Below, one piece after another: positions 1-8,248 of a DNA stretch of 22,921 nt. Below the pieces are notes generated by a model, which saw only the letters and a list, made by a program, of their open reading frames with translations, was not told where the DNA came from and did no database searches. Location of the stretch: NCBI GenBank assembly GCA_002720125.1, contig PBGQ01000047.1, forward strand, positions 1 through 22,921, in the 5' to 3' direction. Origin of the DNA: Rickettsiales bacterium. GTDB taxonomy: Bacteria; Pseudomonadota; Alphaproteobacteria; TMED109. The position numbers were made by a program, and so were the translations under genes. Positions within the stretch are counted from its first letter, which is position 1, and every line of letters begins with the position of its first letter.

Positions 1-621
1 ATAGTAAAAGAAAATGATATCCTACTATTGGATAGTGGAGCTCAATATTTTTATGGTACCACTGACGTAACAAGAACTATTTCTAGGGGAAAGGTTACAA
101 AAGAACAGATAAATAATTATACTTTAGTCTTAAAAGGCCATTTAAAAATAAATATGGCTGTATTTCCTGTAGGAATTACGGGTAGCTATCTTGACTCTCT
201 TGGTCGGCATTTCCTGTGGAGGAAAGGAAAAGATTATGCTCACGGTACTGGACATGGAGTTGGTTTCTGTTTAAATGTACATGAAGGGCCCTTTAGTATT
301 TCATCAAAAAATAAACAAGCAATAGCGAATGGAATGGTCTTTTCTAATGAGCCAGGTTATTATAAAAATAATAGTTACGGTATAAGAATAGAAAATATGG
401 TAACTGCTAAAAGCATAAATCTAAATAATAAAGATTTTATAAAAATTGAAAATTTAACCCTTGTACCATATGAAATAGAAATGATTAATAACAAAATGTT
501 AGATATTGAAGAAAAAAAATGGATAAATAATTATCATAAGTATTTAATTAAAAAACTATCTCCGCTTTTAAAAGAAAAAGAAAAAGTTTGGCTTGTCAAT
601 ATTTGTAAGGAAATTAAATGA
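1..621 (+). CDS. pepP: Xaa-Pro aminopeptidase (aminopeptidase P), C-terminal part, 5' end outside window
   Basis: This is a metallopeptidase of the M24B family, which removes an N-terminal residue that precedes proline. The reading frame is open from base 1, so the N-terminal domain and start codon lie outside the window; the TTG at 28 is internal. Numbering from the first codon, the five di-metal ligands of the pita-bread fold are present: D11 in DSGAQY, D22 in TTDVTRT, H85 in HGTGHGVG, E117 in NEPGYY and E131 in IRIENM. The substrate-site histidines H81 and H94 (VHEGP) are also present. The last 60 or so residues (LTLVPYEIEM onward, ending in YLIKKLSPLLKE) match the short C-terminal extension of bacterial and eukaryotic cytosolic aminopeptidase P. 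The stop overlaps the next gene's ATG by 4 bp (ATGA), so the two are probably co-transcribed. The family assignment is firm; the symbol is less certain because the N-terminal half is not visible. Confidence 0.9.
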   Translation: MVKENDILLLDSGAQYFYGTTDVTRTISRGKVTKEQINNYTLVLKGHLKINMAVFPVGITGSYLDSLGRHFLWRKGKDYAHGTGHGVGFCLNVHEGPFSISSKNKQAIANGMVFSNEPGYYKNNSYGIRIENMVTAKSINLNNKDFIKIENLTLVPYEIEMINNKMLDIEEKKWINNYHKYLIKKLSPLLKEKEKVWLVNICKEIK

Positions 622-1193
622 AAAAGAAATACAATATCTCGATTATATATGGTTCAACTAGAAAAAAAAGAATTGGCATTAGATTTGTAAAATATTTAAA
701 AACTCAAATACAAAAGTCTGGGCATAGACCTATAGTAATTGATCCAAAAGAAATGACGTTTCCTTTCTTAGATAAAAGATTTGATGACTACAAAAAAAAT
801 CTATTGCCAAAAAATATCAGTAAAGTTCAAAAACTATTGAAAAAATCTCATGCCTTCATAATAGTGAGTGCAGAATATAACCATATGCCTCCCCCTGCAT
901 TAATAAATCTTCTAAATTTTTATTATCAAGAATATGATAGAAAGGCATCTTGTGTATGCACTTATTCAAGTGGAGACTTTGCAGGTATTAGAGTACAGAG
1001 TCCTCTTAGAGCCTTCCTTTCTCAATTTGGATGCCCTCCGATTAAACATGGTATGTATCAACCTAACTTAAATAATTTTTTTACTGTATCTGGTAAACCA
1101 AAAGATGAAATTGACGCTAAGTCTAGATTTGATAAATTTTTTAATGAGTTAATTTGGTATACAGAAGCGTATGCTAATAGAAAGTTGAAATAG
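618..1193 (+). CDS. NADPH-dependent FMN reductase-like flavoprotein
   Basis: This 191-residue protein has a flavodoxin-like fold of the NADPH-dependent FMN reductase family. Such proteins bind FMN and reduce flavins, quinones or other acceptors with NAD(P)H. The visible signatures are the phosphate-binding loop GSTR (residues 12-15) after the first beta strand IISIIYGSTR-like segment, the AEYNH motif (85-89, usually PEYNHG) and a third flavin-contact loop around YSSGDFAGIR (116-125). The length is normal for the family. The ATG at 618 is preceded by AAGGA about six bases upstream and overlaps the upstream aminopeptidase stop, which supports this start. The stop at 1191-1193 lies only 4 bp from the stop of ligA on the other strand. 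The physiological substrate cannot be told from sequence; an ArsH-like or quinone reductase role is equally possible. Confidence 0.82.
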   Translation: MKKKYNISIIYGSTRKKRIGIRFVKYLKTQIQKSGHRPIVIDPKEMTFPFLDKRFDDYKKNLLPKNISKVQKLLKKSHAFIIVSAEYNHMPPPALINLLNFYYQEYDRKASCVCTYSSGDFAGIRVQSPLRAFLSQFGCPPIKHGMYQPNLNNFFTVSGKPKDEIDAKSRFDKFFNELIWYTEAYANRKLK

Positions 1194-1197
1194 CAGG

Positions 1198-3228
1198 CTA
1201 GAACTTCATTAATTCCTTCAATTCATTTAAATATAATAAACTTATACCCATTTTTTTTGCTTTTTCAAACTTACTGCCTGGCTTATTTCCAACAATCAAG
1301 AAATCAGTATTTTTAGATATGGAAGATGATATCTTAGAACCAAGAAATATTATTTTTTCTTGTATTTTATTTCTTGGGAAATCGTCGAAAGTACCTGTTA
1401 TAACGTAAGTTTTATCGGAATAAGTATTTGAGATACTTTTTTTAGGATACTCAATTTTTATATGTTCCTTTATTTTTTTTATTTCTTCTTTATTTCTTTG
1501 TAACAGAAAAAATTCTTCTAAGCTCTTAATTATAATCTCTCCTATACCTTCTATTTTCTGACAGTTTTGCTTTTTCACATTTTCAAAGAACAATGCTAAT
1601 TCTTCAAATGATTTAAATTTACTAGACAATAATAAAGATATACCCTGTCCAATATGTCTTATACCAAGAGAAAATATAAATTTATTAAAAGAAATTTTTT
1701 TTGATTTTTCGATAGATAATAAAAGATTATCTACACTTTTTTCACCCCATCCTTCCATAGAAGTTAAATCTATTATTTGGTTCTTAATTTTATATTTTAA
1801 ATCAAATATATCTGAATATTTTTTAATATATCCTTTTTTCCAAAAATTATTTATTACCTTTTCTCCTAATCCCTCTATATCAAATGCACCTCTTGAAACA
1901 AAATGATAAAGTTTATTAATTAATTGGTCTTCACATTCGTAGTAGTTAATACATCGCTTAACTGCCTCTCCATTTTCTTTATATAATTTACTTCCACAAC
2001 TAGGACAGTTAATTGGCAAAGAAATATTTTTATAATCTTTTATTCTTTTTTGTTTTACGACACTTATTATTTTGGGAATAACATCACCTGCTCTTTGAAT
2101 GCTTACTGTATCACCTATGACGATACCTAATCTTTTTATTTCATCCTCATTATGCAGTGTAGCCCTACTAATCTTTACGCCTCCTATAGTAACTGGGTCT
2201 AATATTGCTACAGGTGTAATTGAACCAGTCCTGCCAACCTGAAAAATAACATTTTTTACTTGCGCGTAATTAATCTCCGATGGAAACTTATGAGCTAATG
2301 CCCAACGGGGATAACGATTAGTAGATCCTAAGATTTTATGTAGCCTCAAATCATCTAATTTATAAACTATTCCATCAATATCGTAATTAAGGCTATCTCT
2401 ATTATTTAGAATATATTTATGAAAATCTATCATTTCTTGCAGATTACAACAAAGTTTAGAAGGTTCATTGAGAGTAAAACCATAATTTTTTAATTTTTTT
2501 CTAATTTCTGATGTAGAATTTCCCAAGGAATTTCCTTCACACAATATAGTATATCCAAAAAAGCTTAATTTTCTGTTTTTAGTAATAATAGGGTTTAATT
2601 GTCTAACCGAACCAGCCGCTGCATTTCGAGGTGTAGAAAAAAGTTCTTCTCCATTTTTTTTTCTATCTTCATTCAGGCTAGAAAAAACATTTCTTGGCAT
2701 AAATATTTCGCCCCTTATCTCCATTTTTGAAGGAAAGTCATTCGGTAATATTTTTTTGACTCCTGAAATAAAATTGACATTATTAGTAATATCCTCTCCT
2801 TTGACTCCGTCACCTCTTGTTAAAGCAAGTTTTAAAATTTTATCTTCATACCTTAGAGAAGCAGACAGTCCATCTACTTTAGTTTCTGCTATTATTTTGA
2901 ATTCACCACTTATTGATTTAGTAATCCTTTCATAAAATTTTTCTACTTCCTTAATTTCATAAGCATTATTTAGTGAAAGCATGGGTATTTTGTGTTCTAT
3001 AGTTCCTAACTTATTTTTTTTTTGACTACCTACTCTGATACTTGGACTTCCTTTGGAAATTAAACCTGGGTATTTTCTTTCTAGGTCTAATAGACTCCTT
3101 CTTAATTGGTCGTATTTTTCATCTGATATTTCTTGATAATTTTTATTATAGTATAAATCATCGTGATAATTTATGACTTTAATTAGTTCGTCAATTTTCT
3201 TTTTAACTTTTTTTTTTTCTATTTTCAT
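1198..3228 (-). CDS. ligA: NAD+-dependent DNA ligase LigA
   Basis: This enzyme seals nicks in duplex DNA during replication and repair, using NAD+ to adenylate its active-site lysine. All domains are present across 676 residues. The N-terminal NAD-binding Ia region includes the YHDDLYY segment (21-27). The adenylation domain has catalytic K117 in KVDGLSASL and the TRGDG motif (137-141). An OB fold follows, then a four-cysteine zinc finger (C408, C411, C426, C432). Helix-hairpin-helix repeats come next, and a C-terminal BRCT domain covers about 600-676, including the DFLIVGNKPGSK segment. The length matches typical bacterial LigA. It starts 1 bp after recN stops, and no Shine-Dalgarno sequence is visible, so translation probably depends on recN. 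Two unusually long A tracts occur in its coding strand (codons 4-7 and 69-72). It is the last gene of bamD-recN-ligA, as in many Alphaproteobacteria. Confidence 0.97.
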   Translation of the reverse strand: MKIEKKKVKKKIDELIKVINYHDDLYYNKNYQEISDEKYDQLRRSLLDLERKYPGLISKGSPSIRVGSQKKNKLGTIEHKIPMLSLNNAYEIKEVEKFYERITKSISGEFKIIAETKVDGLSASLRYEDKILKLALTRGDGVKGEDITNNVNFISGVKKILPNDFPSKMEIRGEIFMPRNVFSSLNEDRKKNGEELFSTPRNAAAGSVRQLNPIITKNRKLSFFGYTILCEGNSLGNSTSEIRKKLKNYGFTLNEPSKLCCNLQEMIDFHKYILNNRDSLNYDIDGIVYKLDDLRLHKILGSTNRYPRWALAHKFPSEINYAQVKNVIFQVGRTGSITPVAILDPVTIGGVKISRATLHNEDEIKRLGIVIGDTVSIQRAGDVIPKIISVVKQKRIKDYKNISLPINCPSCGSKLYKENGEAVKRCINYYECEDQLINKLYHFVSRGAFDIEGLGEKVINNFWKKGYIKKYSDIFDLKYKIKNQIIDLTSMEGWGEKSVDNLLLSIEKSKKISFNKFIFSLGIRHIGQGISLLLSSKFKSFEELALFFENVKKQNCQKIEGIGEIIIKSLEEFFLLQRNKEEIKKIKEHIKIEYPKKSISNTYSDKTYVITGTFDDFPRNKIQEKIIFLGSKISSSISKNTDFLIVGNKPGSKFEKAKKMGISLLYLNELKELMKF

Positions 3229-3229
3229 A

Positions 3230-4912
3230 TTACTTAGAGCTTTTAAGTTCTCTTATTAGCTTGTTTGCTGCCAATTTCGCTTCTTCCGTAACTTTTTCTC
3301 CTGATATCATTTTAGCAATTTCAATAGTTCTATCTTCGCTAGTTAATTTTTCTACATATGTAAGCGTTTTCTCTTCTGTAGTTCGTTTAAAAGATCTATA
3401 ATGATGCATACCTCTGGAAGCTACTTGAGGCAAATGTGTTATAACCATAACTTGCTGGTGCTTTGATAATTGTTGTAATCTTTTTCCTATAGCGTCTGCA
3501 ACTGCTCCGCTTACTCCTGAGTCAACTTCATCAAAAATAAGTGTTTTATTTCCAAGACTGCCAATTAAAACTAAGTTTAGGGCTAGCATAAGTCTAGAAA
3601 GTTCTCCTCCAGAAGAAGTCTTATGTATTTCTCCTTCATTAGCACCTTTATTTAAAGTAACAAAAAAACTAGCATCATTAGCACCCTGCGAATTCCAGTC
3701 CTTTTCTTCTTTAATTAAAATTTTAACTCTAAATTTAGCATCTTCCAATTTTAAAGGACAAAGTTCTTTATTTACTAAATCCTCTAAGATTAATGCCGTT
3801 GATTTTCTTTTTTCAGTCAAATCCTTGCAGTAGTTTCTAAATATTTTCTTTGTCTCTTCTAATTTAATACTAATTTTTTCTATATTGTCTATATTTTCAT
3901 TTATCAGCGCTAATTCTTTTTCTAGCTTCTCTAATAAGTCATTGAGTTGGGACGGTTTTGTCTGTAATTTTCTTGTTATATTATTTATATCAAAAAGTCT
4001 GTGCTCTAATTTCTCTAGTTCTTTTTCATCATATTGAAAATTTTCTCTAAGTTTATTGATATTATTTAAGATTTCCTTAGTTTCTATTAAAATAATATTT
4101 AAAGATGCTACTATAGATTTTATTTCGATAATACTTCCAGAGTCTGATAAGACATTCTCTAATTTAGTATAATGAGATGCTAAGTTTGAATAACCACTTT
4201 CTTCCTCATTTAAAATATTAAATACTTCATTAATGGATAAAAATATTTTCTCATAATGATTTAACATTACTTTCCTGCTTGATAATTCTTCTTCCTCTCT
4301 GTCTTTTAAATTTAGACTTTTAATTAAATTAATTTTATTTTTAATTTCTTCTTCATATGTGATTTTATTTTCTTTAATTTTTTTTGCCTCTAAATATATT
4401 TCCTTTATTTTTTGAAATTTTTGAAACGCTTCTTTTGTTTTAGTAATCAAATTTCCATAATTTCCAAAATCGTCAAGTATTTCTATATGTGAGGAAGGGT
4501 CAAGTAGTCCAATTTTTTCATTTTGGCCATGTATTTCCACTAACTTTGACCCTACCTCTTTTAAATAGGATAATGTAACTGGTCTATCGTTAATAAAAGC
4601 TTTATTTCTTCCTGTTTTATTAATTACCCTTCTAAGAATTAGCACATCATCTTCAATGAGGTTTGAATTCTTTAATTCCTGATAATGGGGATGGTCTTTT
4701 CTAATTTCTATTTCTATACTAACACTTCCCTCTTGAGCAGAACTTCTGATAAGGTTTTGTTCTGATCTTCTTCCTAATGCTAAACCTAAAGAAGTTAATA
4801 TTATTGACTTGCCTGCTCCTGTTTCTCCTGAAAAAATTATAAGTCCTGATTCTAAATCTAGTGTTAGTTTTTCAATTAAAACAATGTTTTTGATGAATAT
4901 ATTTCTAATCAT
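3230..4912 (-). CDS. recN: DNA repair protein RecN (SMC-like ATPase)
   Basis: RecN is a cytoplasmic SMC-like ATPase that acts early in repair of double-strand breaks. The 560 residues show the usual split ATPase. Walker A is GETGAGKS (29-36) in the N-terminal head. A long charged coiled-coil region covers about 150-390, rich in Lys, Glu, Leu and Ile. The C-terminal head carries the ABC signature SSGGELSR (SGGE at 434-437), Walker B TLIFDE (457-462, D461 and E462), a D-loop DSGVSG, and the switch histidine H493 in VITHLPQVAS. The length is about normal for the family. The ATG at 4910-4912 directly abuts the bamD stop codon and no Shine-Dalgarno sequence is visible. Its position between bamD and ligA is the alphaproteobacterial arrangement. 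Confidence 0.96.
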   Translation of the reverse strand: MIRNIFIKNIVLIEKLTLDLESGLIIFSGETGAGKSIILTSLGLALGRRSEQNLIRSSAQEGSVSIEIEIRKDHPHYQELKNSNLIEDDVLILRRVINKTGRNKAFINDRPVTLSYLKEVGSKLVEIHGQNEKIGLLDPSSHIEILDDFGNYGNLITKTKEAFQKFQKIKEIYLEAKKIKENKITYEEEIKNKINLIKSLNLKDREEEELSSRKVMLNHYEKIFLSINEVFNILNEEESGYSNLASHYTKLENVLSDSGSIIEIKSIVASLNIILIETKEILNNINKLRENFQYDEKELEKLEHRLFDINNITRKLQTKPSQLNDLLEKLEKELALINENIDNIEKISIKLEETKKIFRNYCKDLTEKRKSTALILEDLVNKELCPLKLEDAKFRVKILIKEEKDWNSQGANDASFFVTLNKGANEGEIHKTSSGGELSRLMLALNLVLIGSLGNKTLIFDEVDSGVSGAVADAIGKRLQQLSKHQQVMVITHLPQVASRGMHHYRSFKRTTEEKTLTYVEKLTSEDRTIEIAKMISGEKVTEEAKLAANKLIRELKSSK

Positions 4913-5713
4913 CTATTTAATATTATTGATTATATTTTTTTCTTTAAGTAGTTTATAACTAAATTTATACCATTTACTCTCAGGAAAATTATAACCTAGT
5001 ACTCGAGAATTAATTATAGCCTCTTCCTCTATACCTAATGAGATGTAAATCTCAACTATCCTATGCAACGCCTCTGGCACATAAATACTTGTTTGATAGT
5101 CATTTACAATCTTTTTAAATCTCTTCAATGCTGCTATAGGCTTTTTAAGTGATACATATGTTAGTCCTACTCTCAGCTCTCTTGCGGCTATATGATTTTC
5201 TAAATAAATTATTTTATAGTAAGACTCCTTTGCATATTTGGTATTTGGATATCTATCTAAAATAAGATTGAATGCATCATAAGCTAACAAAACAGCAGAT
5301 TGGTCTCTTTTAACGTCAATAATTTGTTGGTAATAACACATTGCTAAGAGATATTGTGCATAAGCTGTGTATTCAGATGCAGGATATAAGCTAATGAATC
5401 TTTTTAAATTTGCCTCACTTTTAAAATATTCTCCATATTTATAATTTGAAAAAGATGACATTATTATAGATTTTTTTGCCCAAGGTGAGTATGGATGTTG
5501 TCTTTCTACTTCATCAAACTCCAAGGAAGCAGATTCATAATCTTTATTGAGAAGTTTATCTAATGCGCTATTGTAAATTGTACTTAGGTCTCTTTCTTGA
5601 TAAGAAGACTCCTCTTCTTTCATAGATGCACAGCTGTTTAATACAAGTAATAAAATTATTATTAAATTATTAATTTTTGTATTTCTACTTTTATTTCTAA
5701 TTTCTGATAACAT
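4913..5713 (-). CDS. bamD: Outer membrane protein assembly factor BamD (lipoprotein)
   Basis: BamD is the essential lipoprotein of the BAM complex, which inserts beta-barrel proteins into the outer membrane from its periplasmic face. The 266-residue product has a basic N-terminus and a hydrophobic stretch (about 16-25), then a lipobox LNSC with the acylated cysteine at C28; Asn at the -2 position is somewhat unusual. The mature part is made of tetratricopeptide-type helical repeats. Recognisable family segments include DYESASLEFDEVERQHPYSPWA, YPASEYTAYAQYLLAMCYY-like and FNLILDRYPNTKYA. The ATG at 5713 gives a complete signal peptide. It faces the hisN-like gene across 46 bp, so it probably heads its own bamD-recN-ligA transcript rather than following lpxC as in many relatives. 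In older annotations it appears as ComL or YfiO. Confidence 0.93.
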   Translation of the reverse strand: MLSEIRNKSRNTKINNLIIILLLVLNSCASMKEEESSYQERDLSTIYNSALDKLLNKDYESASLEFDEVERQHPYSPWAKKSIIMSSFSNYKYGEYFKSEANLKRFISLYPASEYTAYAQYLLAMCYYQQIIDVKRDQSAVLLAYDAFNLILDRYPNTKYAKESYYKIIYLENHIAARELRVGLTYVSLKKPIAALKRFKKIVNDYQTSIYVPEALHRIVEIYISLGIEEEAIINSRVLGYNFPESKWYKFSYKLLKEKNIINNIK

Positions 5714-5759
5714 TATATTTTAAATTATTTATATTAATACAAATAAAATATTTAGCAAA
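5714..5759. promoter_or_regulatory. Divergent intergenic region likely holding promoters for bamD and the hisN-like gene
   Basis: This 46-bp, almost entirely A/T spacer lies between two genes transcribed away from each other, so it should hold at least part of both promoters. A -10-like TAAAAT lies at 5744-5749 on the plus strand. On the minus strand, TTGCTA (5754-5759) followed 16 bases later by TAATAT could serve bamD. Neither gene has a Shine-Dalgarno sequence, so any transcript starting here would have a very short or absent leader. In DNA this AT-rich such matches arise easily; the orientation is the main evidence. Confidence 0.4.
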
Positions 5760-6542
5760 ATGCAAAATGAAATTCTTAAATATTTATCCTTTGCTCACTA
5801 TTTAGCAGACAATGCTGGTGACATTATTCTAAGATACTATAAAAGTAAAAAAATAAAAATCTTCTATAAAAATAATAATAAGAAAAGAGAGATATATACA
5901 AATACCGACTTAATAGTAGAGAAAAATATTATTAATTTAATTAAAAGACATTATCCTCAACATAATGTTATAGGTGAAGAAACTGGAAAAATAAAATCAA
6001 AGTCTAATTTTACATGGATTATAGATCCTATAGATGGAACAAAGGCATTTTCACTTGGCATTCCTGTATTTGGTGTGCTTATTGCGTTAAAATACAAATC
6101 TAAAATTATTTTGGGACTAGTTGATCAACCAATACTAAAAGAAAGATTTTGGAACAATTCTAAATTTTCATTTTTAAATAATAAAAAAATAAAAACAAGC
6201 GCATGTAAAAGCATTCAAAATGCTGCAGTAGCTTGTACGGACCCTAATATGTTTAATAATTTTGAAGAGCTAAATAGACTTTTATTTAAAAAATTTAATT
6301 TTATTAGATGGGGAACTGATGTATTAGGATACTTGAGATGCGCCGAAGGCAAATTAGACGTTGTGATAGAAAGGGATTTAAATTTGTGGGATGTTGCTGC
6401 CGTTGATCCAATTATAAAGAAATCTGGTGGAATGATAACTACTTGGGATGGAAAGGAAATTGGAACAAACGACACGGTATTGGCTTCTAGCAATCGTTCT
6501 TTACATCATTTGATTGTAAATAAATTGCAAAAATTTATATAA
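5760..6542 (+). CDS. hisN: Inositol-monophosphatase-family phosphatase, probable histidinol-phosphatase (HisN type)
   Basis: This 260-residue protein belongs to the magnesium-dependent inositol monophosphatase superfamily. The metal-binding motifs are intact: GEET (72-75, E73), DPIDGT (89-94, D89 and D92) and WD (W210, D211). The sequences around them (FGVLIALKYK, LGLVDQPILKERF, RWGTDVLGY, AEGKLDVVIE) resemble the histidinol-phosphatase subgroup more than SuhB or CysQ. That subgroup converts L-histidinol phosphate to histidinol in the next-to-last stage of histidine synthesis. No other his gene lies in the window, so context does not confirm the substrate. The start has no visible Shine-Dalgarno sequence. 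The gene ends 16 bp before ETF-QO on the same strand. Superfamily membership is certain; HisN function is an inference, and CysQ-like or sugar-phosphate activity remains possible. Confidence 0.75.
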   Translation: MQNEILKYLSFAHYLADNAGDIILRYYKSKKIKIFYKNNNKKREIYTNTDLIVEKNIINLIKRHYPQHNVIGEETGKIKSKSNFTWIIDPIDGTKAFSLGIPVFGVLIALKYKSKIILGLVDQPILKERFWNNSKFSFLNNKKIKTSACKSIQNAAVACTDPNMFNNFEELNRLLFKKFNFIRWGTDVLGYLRCAEGKLDVVIERDLNLWDVAAVDPIIKKSGGMITTWDGKEIGTNDTVLASSNRSLHHLIVNKLQKFI

Positions 6543-6558
6543 ATACTATCTTAATATT

Positions 6559-8223
6559 ATGAAATACGAAGAGATGAAATATGATTTAGTAATAGTAGGT
6601 GCTGGGCCAGCAGGACTTTCTACTGCTATAAAATTAAAGCAATTAGACAAGAAATTCAACACAGAACATAGTATTTGTATAGTAGAAAAAGGTGCAGAAG
6701 TTGGTTCACATATTATATCAGGTGCAATACTTGAACCTAGTTCATTGAATGAATTAATACCAAATTGGCGTGAAACTGACATACCAGTAAAAACTAATGT
6801 TGTGAATGAAAGCTTTTATTTTCTTACAAAAAACAATGCCCTAAAAATACCAAATGTTCTACTTCCTCAACAAATGAAAAATCATGGAAACTATATCATT
6901 AGTCTAGGAAATTTATGTAAATGGTTAGCTAATTATGCGGAAAGTTTGGGTGTTGATATATTTCCTGGTTTTACTGGGCAAAACTTGCACTTTGATGAAG
7001 ACGGAGCAGTTAATGGAATTATCACTGGAGAAAAAGGAATTAGTAGGAATGGTGAAAAATCAAACCTCTACGAGCCATCCATAGCCTTAATTGGACGACA
7101 AACTGTTTTTGCTGAGGGATGCAGAGGTCATTTAGGGAAACAACTTATAAAAAAATTTAATCTTTATGAAGATAAGAATTTTCAAACTTATGCAATTGGA
7201 CTAAAAGAGTTATGGGAAATTGATGATAAAAAATTTTCTAAAGGGAGTGTCCTGCACACTATAGGATGGCCATTGAATAATAATGCCTATGGTGGTTCTT
7301 TTTTTTACAAGCTTTCAGAAAATATAGCATCTGTTGGGTTCGTTGTTGGTCTAGATTATCAGAACCCGTATCTAAATCCTTATGAAGAGTTTCAAAAATT
7401 CAAGACTCATAAAAAAATAAAACCACTATTAAATGGAGGAAAAAGAGTTTCCTATGGAGCTAGAGCTCTAAATGAGGGGGGGTATCAGTCTTTACCAAGG
7501 TTAACATTTCCAGGTGGTGCCATTATAGGATGTGATGCAGGCACTTTGAATGTTCTAAAAATAAAAGGAAGCCACACTGCAATGAAGTCAGGAATGCTTT
7601 TTGCTGAAGAATTTCATAAATTCTCTCAAACTGGTTCAAAAGCAAAAGAAATCTCCAACTACAATAAAAGTTTTAAGGAAAGCACCATCCAGAAAGAGCT
7701 TTTTTATTCAAGAAATGTAAGACCTGGTTTTAAAAATGGATTATTTTTTGGCTTGATAAATACATTTTTTGATCAGAAAGTATTAAGAGGTAAAGCACCT
7801 TGGACTCTAAAGCATTCAAAAAAAGACAATGAAAAGATAAAAGGAAAAAATCTTTTTAAGAAAATTTCTTATCCTAAACATGATAATAAAATTACCTTTG
7901 ATAAACTAAGTAATTTACCTTTTTCAGGGACTAATCACAAAGAGGACCAACCTTGTCATTTGTTAATAAAGGATATTAAACTTCCATTAGAAATTAATTT
8001 AAATTTATATGCATCTCCTGAAACCAGGTATTGTCCTGCAAATGTATATGAAATATTGGAACAAAATATAGAAAATAGTTCCTGCGAAAAGAAGCAATAC
8101 AAGCTTCAAATTAATTTTCAAAATTGTCTACATTGTAAAACATGTGACATTAAAGATCCTTATCAAAATATTAATTGGGTTTCTCCTGAAGGTGGAGATG
8201 GTCCGAGATATTCTAATATGTAA
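6559..8223 (+). CDS. Electron transfer flavoprotein-ubiquinone oxidoreductase (ETF-QO)
   Basis: ETF-QO is a membrane-associated iron-sulfur flavoprotein. It takes electrons from reduced electron transfer flavoprotein, supplied by acyl-CoA, dimethylglycine or sarcosine dehydrogenases, and passes them to ubiquinone. The 554-residue length is normal. The N-terminal FAD dinucleotide-binding motif is GAGPAG (14-19), and an ADP-side motif appears in GCDAGTLNVLKIKGSHTAMKSG. The C-terminal [4Fe-4S] ligands are C492, C523, C526 and C529 (NCLHCKTCDI), and the chain ends in the family-typical PEGGDGPRYSNM. An in-frame ATG five codons downstream (6574) is an alternative start; neither has a clear Shine-Dalgarno sequence. 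It follows the hisN-like gene by 16 bp and converges on lpxC with 25 bp between stops. The ETF subunit genes etfA and etfB are not in the window. Confidence 0.95.
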   Translation: MKYEEMKYDLVIVGAGPAGLSTAIKLKQLDKKFNTEHSICIVEKGAEVGSHIISGAILEPSSLNELIPNWRETDIPVKTNVVNESFYFLTKNNALKIPNVLLPQQMKNHGNYIISLGNLCKWLANYAESLGVDIFPGFTGQNLHFDEDGAVNGIITGEKGISRNGEKSNLYEPSIALIGRQTVFAEGCRGHLGKQLIKKFNLYEDKNFQTYAIGLKELWEIDDKKFSKGSVLHTIGWPLNNNAYGGSFFYKLSENIASVGFVVGLDYQNPYLNPYEEFQKFKTHKKIKPLLNGGKRVSYGARALNEGGYQSLPRLTFPGGAIIGCDAGTLNVLKIKGSHTAMKSGMLFAEEFHKFSQTGSKAKEISNYNKSFKESTIQKELFYSRNVRPGFKNGLFFGLINTFFDQKVLRGKAPWTLKHSKKDNEKIKGKNLFKKISYPKHDNKITFDKLSNLPFSGTNHKEDQPCHLLIKDIKLPLEINLNLYASPETRYCPANVYEILEQNIENSSCEKKQYKLQINFQNCLHCKTCDIKDPYQNINWVSPEGGDGPRYSNM

Positions 8224-8248
8224 GACAAGTCCCGTAATATCTAGTTAT

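Noticed and set aside
28..30. TTG at 28 as the start of the first gene
   Set aside because: The frame stays open to base 1 and the residues before it fit the aminopeptidase P strand leading into the DSG metal motif, so the gene simply begins outside the window.
6215..6782. Two minus-strand frames (92 and 78 codons) opposite the hisN-like gene and ETF-QO
   Set aside because: They are antisense to conserved motifs of real genes; the sense frames carry the intact catalytic and FAD-binding motifs.
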